51,482 nt of DNA from Actinomycetota bacterium (GTDB lineage: Bacteria; Actinomycetota; Acidimicrobiia; Acidimicrobiales; Poriferisodalaceae), in contig JABABU010000011.1 in the NCBI GenBank assembly GCA_014238065.1, forward strand, positions 1 through 51,482. Direction: 5' to 3'. The position numbers and the translations under genes are program-made. Below the pieces are notes generated by a model that was not told the origin of the DNA, made no database searches, and was given only the letters and a program-made list of their open reading frames with translations. Shown one piece after another: positions 25,580 through 31,779 of the stretch. Position 1 is the first letter of the stretch; every line of letters begins with the position of its first letter.

Positions 25580-26497
25580 ATGGTGGAAGCCTGTCTCGCT
25601 ATCGACATTGGCGGTACCAAGGTCGAGGTTGGAGTCGTCACCCGCGATGGCGACATTGCTGCCAGGCGGGTGACTTCGAGCGTCGATCCGGCACCGGCTG
25701 ACGGCGAGGATCTGTTCGACAGGGTCCACTCGTTGATCGCTCCTGTGGTGTCGGAAGCTTCGGCTGCTGACGACGACCTCCGCATCGAGTGCGTCGGCGT
25801 CGGGTCAGGTGGGCCGATGGCGCCGCTGGGCGAGGCGGTGTCGCCGCTGAACATCAGGGTGTGGCGCGACTTTCCCCTTCGGTCCCGCTTGGCGAGCAGT
25901 TGCCTTGGGATCTGCACCGACGTCCACATCGACAACGATGCGAAGGCACTGGCGCTCGCCGAGGGCTGGCTGGGGGCCGCTCGTGGCTCACGGAACTTCA
26001 TGGCCATGGTGGTCTCCACGGGCGTCGGAGGCGGCGTCGTGCTCGATGGTCGATTGCTGGATGGGCGCCTCGGCAATGCAGGGCACATCGGCCACCTCGT
26101 CGTGAATCCTGAAGGCCGCGAGCACGCCGGTATTCTCGGCACCGTCGAGGGCGAGGCATCCGGTACCGCTATTGCGGCGCTGACAGGTCAGCCTGCTCAA
26201 GAGGCGGACGGTCCGTGGAGGATCAGGACGGGAACGCTCGTGGGGCGAGCGATCGGTGGCGTCGCCAACCTGCTCGATCTCGATCTCGTTGTTGTCGCCG
26301 GTTCGGTCGCTCTCGGTTATGGCGAAATGTTCTTCGAGGCAGCCCAAGCGGAGGTCGACCGTGTCGCCAAACTCGATCACAGCCTCGGCACGCGGGTGGT
26401 CCCTGCCGGTCTTCGTGCAGACGGACCGCTCATCGGAGCGGCGGCTGTCGGGTTTCGGGGCCGAGGCGAGACACTCGGGGTGATCTTGCCGCGTTGA
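25580..26497 (+). CDS. ROK-family protein lacking the zinc motif
   Basis: A 305-residue ROK protein with IDIGGTK (9-14), DVHIDNDAKALALAE (catalytic Asp region) and NAGHIGH. The CxCGxxGCxE zinc motif of the family, present in the other ROK at 6583-7530, is replaced here by PEGREHAGILGTVEGEASG. A sugar kinase is likely, but the missing zinc site makes substrate prediction unsafe. The start is ATG 25580 or the adjacent GTG 25583; TACCCT at 25570-25575 is 7 nt before the GTG, favouring a leaderless GTG start. Confidence 0.83.
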   Translation: MVEACLAIDIGGTKVEVGVVTRDGDIAARRVTSSVDPAPADGEDLFDRVHSLIAPVVSEASAADDDLRIECVGVGSGGPMAPLGEAVSPLNIRVWRDFPLRSRLASSCLGICTDVHIDNDAKALALAEGWLGAARGSRNFMAMVVSTGVGGGVVLDGRLLDGRLGNAGHIGHLVVNPEGREHAGILGTVEGEASGTAIAALTGQPAQEADGPWRIRTGTLVGRAIGGVANLLDLDLVVVAGSVALGYGEMFFEAAQAEVDRVAKLDHSLGTRVVPAGLRADGPLIGAAAVGFRGRGETLGVILPR

Positions 26498-26578
26498 TCG
26501 CACTGCCTTACCGCTCTCTACCTCGATCAGCAGGTCTTCCCTGGTGATGAGTCGTGCTCGTCGATAGTGTTCCGGGCC

Positions 26579-27829
26579 ATGGACCCCACCTATCCGCCAG
26601 AAGCAGCCGTCTATCGCGAGAAGATTCAGGCGTTCCTGGCCGAACATCTCCCCTCCGACTGGTCCGGCATCGGTGCGCTTGAGCCAGAGGCAGCAGGGCA
26701 GTTCGTCTCCGAGTGGCGGAACATCCTGTATGAGAACAACCTGCTCGCCCTCAGTTGGCCGACCGAGTACGGGGGTCCTGGTCTGACGTCGCTCGAGCAG
26801 GTCGTGATGGCCGAAGAGTTCGCCAAGGCTGGAGTCCCGACCGGTGGATCGAATGATGGGTTCGGGATCCAGATGGTCGGCAACACCATCATTCACTGGG
26901 GTACCGAAGAGCAGAAGAAGCACTACCTGCCCCGCATTCTCAGCGGTGAAGACGTCTGGTGTCAGGGCTATTCCGAGCCGAATGCAGGCTCCGATCTCGC
27001 CAACCTCGGCTGCCGGGCCGAGCTCGATGGTGACGAGTGGGTCGTCACCGGGCAGAAAATCTGGACCTCAGCCGGCCACCTGGCCAACCACATATTTGTT
27101 CTGGCCAGGACCGATCCTGATGCCCCGAAGCACAAGGGCATAACGTTCCTGCTGGTCCCGATGGATCAGCCAGGCGTCGAGGTCCGGCCGATCAGGATGA
27201 TCTCCGGCGAATCCGAGTTCAACGAGATCTTCTTCGACGAGGCGCGCACGCCCAAGGAAAACGTCATCGGCGAAGTCAACGGTGGATGGGCCGTGGCAAT
27301 GACCCTTCTCGGATTCGAGCGTGGCGAATCGGCAGCGACGGGTCCCATCGCCTTCAGAACCGAGATCGACAGACTCAACGAGCTGGCGAAGATCACCGGT
27401 TGCGCTGATGACCCGAAGATTCGGCAGCGTCTCGCGTGGTGCCACAGCAAGGTCGAGATCATGCGCTACCTGGGGATGCGCACGTTGACCAAGTTCCTCG
27501 AGGGTGAGACGCCAGGGCCAGACGCAGCGATCACCAAGCTCTACTGGTCCGAGTATCACAAGGTCGTGTCCGAACTGTCGCTCGACATCATCGGCGCAGC
27601 CGCGATGACCCCGACAGGGAAGGGGCCAGGGTCCGCGTTCTCCGCCGACTCCGCAGGAGCGCCTGCCGACAACATCGCTTCGTGGACGGGGACCTTCCTC
27701 AATGCTAGAGCCGGCACGATCTACGCCGGCACATCGCAGGTACAGCGCAACATTCTCGGTGAGATGGTGCTCGGACTCCCCAAGGAGCCGCGGGCAGATG
27801 GTGGAGCCTGGAAGGACTCGAAGAGCTGA
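26579..27829 (+). CDS. Acyl-CoA dehydrogenase
   Basis: A 416-residue FAD-dependent acyl-CoA dehydrogenase: helical N-domain, WCQGYSEPNAGSDLANL in the middle domain (flavin/substrate contact), KIWTSAG, and a C-terminal domain ending GTIYAGTSQVQRNILGEMVLGLP, which includes the FAD-contact region. It oxidises an acyl-CoA in fatty-acid, sterol or amino-acid breakdown; chain specificity is not visible. ATG 26579 is chosen; TAGTGT (26565-26570) ends 8 nt upstream. Its stop codon overlaps the start region of the next small gene. Confidence 0.92.
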   Translation: MDPTYPPEAAVYREKIQAFLAEHLPSDWSGIGALEPEAAGQFVSEWRNILYENNLLALSWPTEYGGPGLTSLEQVVMAEEFAKAGVPTGGSNDGFGIQMVGNTIIHWGTEEQKKHYLPRILSGEDVWCQGYSEPNAGSDLANLGCRAELDGDEWVVTGQKIWTSAGHLANHIFVLARTDPDAPKHKGITFLLVPMDQPGVEVRPIRMISGESEFNEIFFDEARTPKENVIGEVNGGWAVAMTLLGFERGESAATGPIAFRTEIDRLNELAKITGCADDPKIRQRLAWCHSKVEIMRYLGMRTLTKFLEGETPGPDAAITKLYWSEYHKVVSELSLDIIGAAAMTPTGKGPGSAFSADSAGAPADNIASWTGTFLNARAGTIYAGTSQVQRNILGEMVLGLPKEPRADGGAWKDSKS

Positions 27830-28098
27830 CTGCCGTCGTACCCGTCCGATCGCTTCTGCCTGTTGCTGGCAAGCTGACGCTTCACCCGCGTCTGTGGCCG
27901 ACAGCCATTCGCCAACTCAAGCGACTGGCGGCGAAGGGATGGTGGCGGCGACCTCCGTTCTTGCCGATTCCTGACTCTGCGTATCTCGAATTCCGGTCGG
28001 CCACGATGTATGGAGGTGGCCATGGACCGCGGCTCAACCCCACAGATGTCATCGAGTGGCTCGAGTGGTGCCGGCAGTGGCCGGCTGCTTCGCGGTAG
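27826..28098 (+). CDS. Small Trp/Arg-rich protein with no standard start codon
   Basis: A 90-residue reading frame with protein-like composition: LHPRLWPTAIRQLKRLA, then KGWWRRPPFLPIPDSAYLEF, then DVIEWLEWCRQW near the end. I recall a common actinobacterial small protein of this pattern, but no search was done. The frame is open from 27763 to the TAG at 28096, yet contains no ATG, GTG or TTG before 27961, which would cut the protein in half. CTG 27826, overlapping the preceding TGA as CTGA, is the simplest start; GGAAGG lies about 10 nt upstream. Function unknown. Confidence 0.6.
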   Translation: MTAVVPVRSLLPVAGKLTLHPRLWPTAIRQLKRLAAKGWWRRPPFLPIPDSAYLEFRSATMYGGGHGPRLNPTDVIEWLEWCRQWPAASR

Positions 28099-28144
28099 TG
28101 CTCTGACACCGCACATCCACGCCGGTCAGGTTGTCGCAGCGGAC

Positions 28145-28150
28145 TAATGT
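28145..28150 (+). promoter_or_regulatory. Candidate -10 (TAATGT) of a leaderless HNH gene
   Basis: TANNNT ending 7 nt before ATG 28158, with no SD between. The clearest leaderless-type start in the window. Confidence 0.5.
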
Positions 28151-28157
28151 GCGCGAA

Positions 28158-28670
28158 ATGAGCCGCGCGCTGGTGCTGAACGTCACCTACGAACCCATCA
28201 GTGTCGTATCGCAGCGTCGAGCCCTCGTGCTGACGCTGGCCGAGAAAGCTGACTGCATCCACGAGACGAAGAATGTGGCGAGGTCCGAACGCCTCACAGT
28301 TCCGCTGCCGTCGATCGTTCGGCTCCGCTACTTCGTGAAGGTCCCGTATCGCAGGAGGGCGCCTTTGCACCGCAGGGCGCTGTTCACGCGGGACGCGAAC
28401 GCCTGCCAATACTGCGGCGCACCTGCCGAAGGCATTGACCATGTGATCCCCCGCAGCAGGGGAGGGGTACATCTCTGGGAGAACGTCGTTGCGTGCTGCC
28501 GTCCGTGCAATGTCCGCAAGGGCGACAAGATGCTGTCCGATCTGCCCAACATGAATCTCGCCATGGCTCCCATGGCTCCCGATGCGTTGTCGTGGGTCGC
28601 GATGAGCGTCCCTGAGGTCCCGCAGGCATGGACGCAGTACCTACCGGAAGGTCTGTCGGCCACAGCCTGA
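28158..28670 (+). CDS. HNH endonuclease
   Basis: A 170-residue HNH protein. The N-terminal RALVLNVTYEPISVVS is typical of this actinobacterial group. The nuclease motif runs CQYCG...IDHVIPRSRGG...WENVVACCRPCNVRKGD, giving two CxxC zinc pairs and the catalytic DH. Target is unknown; these genes are chromosomal and not tied to restriction systems here. The TGA overlaps the next ATG by one base. Confidence 0.9.
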   Translation: MSRALVLNVTYEPISVVSQRRALVLTLAEKADCIHETKNVARSERLTVPLPSIVRLRYFVKVPYRRRAPLHRRALFTRDANACQYCGAPAEGIDHVIPRSRGGVHLWENVVACCRPCNVRKGDKMLSDLPNMNLAMAPMAPDALSWVAMSVPEVPQAWTQYLPEGLSATA

Positions 28671-29344
28671 TGTCACGGTTTCATCAAAAGCGAATCCACG
28701 GCAGTGCTTCGGATCTCCATCTCCGAGATCCTGCTGCTGGTGTTGTGCCGTCGGTGGTGAGGTTGGATGTCGCGGGACCGACCATCGTGCTCGGAAGTAC
28801 CCAAGCCGACGAGGTCCTGCTCCCTGCCGATGATCTGGCTGCGAGCGACATCGAAGTTGCACGACGGCGCAGCGGTGGGGGACTTGTCTGGTTGGCTCCC
28901 GGCGTGTCGCACTGGATCGATGTCACCATCGGGGATGATGACAAGCACTGGACCGATGATGTCGGAGCGGCGTTTGTGTGGCTCGGTGATCTCTTCGTCG
29001 ATGCGCTGCTGGAAAGCGGCGTGGCTGCGACGGCGCACCGCGGCCGGTTTGTCGACAAGGGAGCGGGGTCGCTGTTGTGTTTTGCGGGACTCGGCTCTGG
29101 TGAGGTGACCGTCGAAGGGCGCAAGCTTGTCGGGATGTCGCAGCGCAGGGTCAGGGGACGGGCGAGGTTCCAGATCGTGATGTACGAGACTTGGCAACCG
29201 GCGCCGCTGCTCGGTGCGTTGTCACCAGATCATGTCGGCGAGGCCGTGATCGAGCGACTTGTCCAAGACGCTCATGGTTTCGGAATCGGGTGCTCAGAAC
29301 TCGGAATCGCCGCCGATCAACTCATCGAGCGGGTGTTTCGGTAG
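28670..29344 (+). CDS. Lipoate-protein ligase A-like protein
   Basis: A 224-residue member of the BPL/LplA/LipB fold. RRRSGGGLVWLAPG (65-78) matches the lipoyl-AMP loop, and CFAGLGSGEVTVEGRKLVGMSQRR contains the conserved lysine that contacts lipoate. It is shorter than LplA and lacks its C-terminal domain, so it may be an octanoyl or lipoyl transferase rather than a complete ligase. ATG 28670 shares a base with the HNH stop. It ends just before the dcw control region. Confidence 0.82.
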   Translation: MSRFHQKRIHGSASDLHLRDPAAGVVPSVVRLDVAGPTIVLGSTQADEVLLPADDLAASDIEVARRRSGGGLVWLAPGVSHWIDVTIGDDDKHWTDDVGAAFVWLGDLFVDALLESGVAATAHRGRFVDKGAGSLLCFAGLGSGEVTVEGRKLVGMSQRRVRGRARFQIVMYETWQPAPLLGALSPDHVGEAVIERLVQDAHGFGIGCSELGIAADQLIERVFR

Positions 29345-29399
29345 ATTTCTCAGATTTTTTTCCCTGGGATTCTCATAACAGTAGTGATTGCGTTGATTT

Positions 29400-29413
29400 C
29401 GAACACCCGTTCG
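29400..29413. promoter_or_regulatory. LexA-type box upstream of dcw (CGAACACCCGTTCG)
   Basis: Perfect GAAC-N4-GTTC with CG flanks, in the wider context TCGAACACCCGTTCGT, one base off the symmetric mycobacterial SOS consensus. It sits about 120 bp upstream of the mraZ promoter -35, so its target is unclear: an unseen small transcript or the dcw promoter itself. Confidence 0.6.
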
Positions 29414-29457
29414 TACTCGCAGTGACGGACTCAATAGTTCCAACGCTCTGGGTGATA

Positions 29458-29475
29458 AATGACATCGATGTCATT
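29458..29475. promoter_or_regulatory. 18-bp perfect palindrome, candidate operator
   Basis: AATGACATCGATGTCATT is identical to its reverse complement over all 18 bases and lies about 57 bp upstream of the mraZ -35. Dyads of this form are typical of dimeric regulator sites. The cognate protein is not identifiable from this window. Confidence 0.6.
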
Positions 29476-29531
29476 CGATTCAGTCGCTCTACGTGGGCAT
29501 ACGGGCGCCCTCCGCGACTCAGTTGGAGTGA

Positions 29532-29560
29532 TTGACCGAGGCATTTCGCAACCGTACGGT
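29532..29560 (+). promoter_or_regulatory. mraZ/dcw promoter (TTGACC-17-TACGGT)
   Basis: TTGACC at 29532-29537, a 17-bp spacer, and TACGGT at 29555-29560, a good housekeeping-sigma match. The last -10 base is the first base of the MraZ box array, so MraZ binding would cover the promoter and start site. Confidence 0.72.
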
Positions 29561-29593
29561 GGCGCGAAGTGGAGCAAAGGGGAGTGAACGGGA
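29560..29593 (+). promoter_or_regulatory. MraZ operator: four TGGN/GGGA boxes every 10 bp
   Basis: TGGC (29560), TGGA (29570), GGGA (29580) and GGGA (29590) recur with exact 10-bp period, the geometry of known MraZ sites (TGGGN direct repeats with 5-bp gaps). The array spans from the -10 to about +27, consistent with autorepression of mraZ and the operon. Confidence 0.72.
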
Positions 29594-29666
29594 ATAGGCC
29601 CGGACATCGCCGCTGAGCTTCATCTCCGGTCCTCACTGGTACCGGATCAAGGGCATCACACAAGGG

Positions 29667-30134
29667 ATGGCGCAACACGTGTTCGTCGGAACGTATGAGC
29701 ACTCGCTCGACGACAAGGGACGATTGATCCTGCCGTCGACGTTTCGCGACGCGTTCGGACCCGGCGCGTATCTCTCGAAACAGGTCGACGGGTGTCTCGC
29801 ACTCATGACCGTCCCGGTGTTCGAGGAGCAGGCTCGCGAACGTGTACGACTGGCCAAGGCCGGTCGTGACGCACGAAACGTGGCGCGAGCCTTCGCGGCG
29901 GGTACCGCCCAGGTGTCGCCCGACAAGCAGGGTCGCATCGCCATTCCCGCCCACCTTCGTGAGTACGCCGGCATGGACCGCAAGTGCGTGGTGATCGGCT
30001 CGCTCAACCTCGTCGAGATCTGGGACATCGGCCGGTGGGCCGAAGCCGGCCTCGAAGGTGATGAGGCCCTCGCTGCTGGCGATGACCTGGATCTCAGCTT
30101 GCGGCTCCTTCTCGGGGGAGAGCCTGACGCATGA
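29667..30134 (+). CDS. mraZ: Transcriptional regulator MraZ
   Basis: A 155-residue AbrB/SpoVT-like DNA-binding protein with two MraZ repeats: FVGTYEHSLDDKGRLILPSTFR near the N-terminus and QVSPDKQGRIAIPAHLREYA around 88-110. It forms ring oligomers that bind TGGGN repeats and repress the dcw operon; such an array lies upstream. ATG 29667 is used. GTG 29679 would give MFVGTYEHSLDD, the exact family N-terminus, and is a serious alternative. Confidence 0.94.
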   Translation: MAQHVFVGTYEHSLDDKGRLILPSTFRDAFGPGAYLSKQVDGCLALMTVPVFEEQARERVRLAKAGRDARNVARAFAAGTAQVSPDKQGRIAIPAHLREYAGMDRKCVVIGSLNLVEIWDIGRWAEAGLEGDEALAAGDDLDLSLRLLLGGEPDA

Positions 30135-30176
30135 CGTCCCCGATGGCGATCACAATCGCAAAGCAAACAACTGTCA

Positions 30177-30291
30177 GCGCGATTGCGCTGTTCCCCGGCG
30201 GGCACGGGAAACCCCAGCTCCGCCCATTTCCGTTCACAGCTCATCGGAACCCTCCGATGTGTCTGCTCGCCGGGGAACAGCCCAGTCGCGC
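30177..30291 (+). promoter_or_regulatory. Structured RNA between mraZ and rsmH, mraW-motif candidate
   Basis: Bases 30177-30204 pair with 30264-30291 in a 28-bp stem with one C-C mismatch (30186/30282) and two G-U pairs. Its core is the 14-bp perfect match 30187-30200 with 30268-30281 (GCTGTTCCCCGGCG). Inside lie a 6-bp hairpin (30242-30247 with 30254-30259) and a possible 5-bp stem (30207-30211 with 30227-30231). The element sits in the mRNA leader of rsmH (mraW), where the described actinobacterial mraW RNA motif occurs. Pairing was done by eye; identity with that motif is inferred from position. Confidence 0.6.
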
Positions 30292-30313
30292 CGATTCCGG
30301 TGATGGTCAACGC

Positions 30314-31267
30314 TTGCAGCACCATGCGAGCGAACACGCGAGTGGCTTCTCACATTCGTCGGTGATGCTCGCCGAGATCGTCGCGTTGTTCGACGACAGC
30401 GAAGGTTGCATCGTCGATGCCACTCTCGGAGCGGGCGGCCACGCCGAGGCACTGCTCGAGGCGCATCCTCGCATCAGCGTGATCGGCCTCGACAGGGACC
30501 GTGCCGCCATCGCGGCCGCGACTCGACGCCTCGCCAGATTTGGTGATCGTTTCGTGGCCCACCATGTCCGATTCGACGACATCTCGACGGTTGTCGAGCG
30601 GGGCACCTGCTCGGGGGTGATCTTCGACCTAGGGGTCAGCTCGCCACAGCTCGACCACGCCGACAGAGGCTTCTCGCATCGTTTCGAGGGTCCCCTCGAT
30701 ATGCGTATGGACGACACCGACTCCTTGACCGCTGCCGAAGTCGTCAACACCTACCGCGAACACGAACTGGTCACGCTGCTACGCGAATACGCCGACGAGC
30801 GTCACGCCAAGCGCATCGCATCGGCGATCGTTTCGGCTCGGCCGCTGTCCACCACCTCCGAGCTCGCAGATGTCGTTGTCAACGCCGTGCCTGCAGCTGC
30901 ACGACGCCGGCAGCAACGCCATCCTGCGATGCGAACCTTTCAGGCCGTCAGGATCGAAGTGAACAGCGAACTCGACCTTCTGAGGCCGGCTCTGGAAAGC
31001 GCTGTCGACGCGTTGAAGCCCGGCGGGAGAATCGCGGTGCTGTCGTATCATTCCGGTGAGGACAGGATCGTGAAGCAGCTCTTGCGCGACGAGTCGCGGA
31101 CCTCGCCGAAAGGTCGCCCGGACCTTCCCCCTCCTCCCGACATGGTGACGCGGCTGCGTCTGCTGTGGAGCGGGTCTCGACAGCCAGGCGATATCGAGCT
31201 GTCCGCGAATCCCAGGTCGGCAAGCGCTCGTCTCCGGGCCGCTGAGCGAACGGAGCAGGGCCTGTGA
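30314..31267 (+). CDS. rsmH: 16S rRNA m4C1402 methyltransferase
   Basis: SAM-dependent methyltransferase acting on C1402 of 16S rRNA, formerly MraW. Visible are VML.E near the N-terminus, VDATLGAGGHAEALL (SAM site), FDLGVSSPQLD, RGFSHRFEGPLDMRMD and HPAMRTFQAVRIEVN. The frame continues up to ATG 30131, which overlaps the mraZ stop as ATGA and would give 378 residues. That 61-residue extension is unlike RsmH and coincides with the RNA stem, so TTG 30314 (317 residues, normal length) is preferred. The start is uncertain; the gene is not. Confidence 0.92.
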   Translation: MQHHASEHASGFSHSSVMLAEIVALFDDSEGCIVDATLGAGGHAEALLEAHPRISVIGLDRDRAAIAAATRRLARFGDRFVAHHVRFDDISTVVERGTCSGVIFDLGVSSPQLDHADRGFSHRFEGPLDMRMDDTDSLTAAEVVNTYREHELVTLLREYADERHAKRIASAIVSARPLSTTSELADVVVNAVPAAARRRQQRHPAMRTFQAVRIEVNSELDLLRPALESAVDALKPGGRIAVLSYHSGEDRIVKQLLRDESRTSPKGRPDLPPPPDMVTRLRLLWSGSRQPGDIELSANPRSASARLRAAERTEQGL

Positions 31268-31779
31268 ATCCACCTGTCGGTGCTGTCCAGGAACAATCAC
31301 CGCGTAGTCACGCGCACATCGTCAGCGTGTCGAGCGCGCCCGCGACCGCCCGTCTCGACCCACAACAGTCGCGGCCTCACAATCACCTTCGGCTCGTCAC
31401 TGCGGTCAGCAAACGAAGGACGTCACCGGTTCTACTCGTCGCCGTGGGAGCAGCGATCGTTGCGCTGTTCGGGCTCGCCGCGTTCCACAACCTGATGGCG
31501 AGCGCACAATACGATCTCGAGAAAGTCGAACTCGAACTCGACCTCGAACAGGCACGACTCGTCGATCTCGGGTTCCAGATCCAACAGCTGAACTCGCCGC
31601 GCAAAGTCGAACAGCTCGCCCGCGGCGCGCTGGGCATGATCGATCCCGTCGACCCTGTCGATCTCGACGTCGAGGCCGCTCTGCTCGCAGAAGTGAACAC
31701 TGCACACTCCTCGCTCGGATCGGGAACCAATCTGGCTACCGATGGGTCCATGCTGAAGCCGCTGCTCGGGGACTCGTGA
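31264..31779 (+). CDS. ftsL: FtsL-like divisome protein
   Basis: A 171-residue bitopic protein: polar N-terminal tail of about 50 residues, one TM helix (about 54-76), then a coiled coil (EKVELELDLEQARLVDLGFQIQQLNSPRKVEQLAR) and a variable tail. Size, topology and position between rsmH and ftsI identify FtsL, which recruits and activates FtsWI at the septum. GTG 31264 overlaps the rsmH TGA. Sequence similarity in this family is low, so position carries much of the weight. Confidence 0.82.
   Translation: MNPPVGAVQEQSPRSHAHIVSVSSAPATARLDPQQSRPHNHLRLVTAVSKRRTSPVLLVAVGAAIVALFGLAAFHNLMASAQYDLEKVELELDLEQARLVDLGFQIQQLNSPRKVEQLARGALGMIDPVDPVDLDVEAALLAEVNTAHSSLGSGTNLATDGSMLKPLLGDS

Larger units (their letters stand above)
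29345..29666. other. Intergenic control region ahead of the dcw cluster
   Basis: 322 bp without a credible gene, clearly AT-richer than its surroundings in its first 130 bp (T7 run at 29354-29360). It holds, in order, a LexA-type box (29401-29412), an 18-bp perfect palindrome (29458-29475), a -35/-10 promoter (29532-29560), four MraZ-type boxes (29560-29593) and an mRNA leader of about 100 nt. A 37-codon frame from GTG 29422 lacks support. Confidence 0.8.

Noticed and set aside
29345..29375. Intrinsic terminator after the lipoate-ligase-like gene
   Set aside because: A T7 run is present, but no stable GC hairpin precedes it.
29422..29535. 37-codon frame from GTG downstream of the LexA-type box, a possible SOS peptide
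   Set aside because: No SD, no TM helix, -10 too close, and the frame simply continues from inside lplA; composition not convincing.
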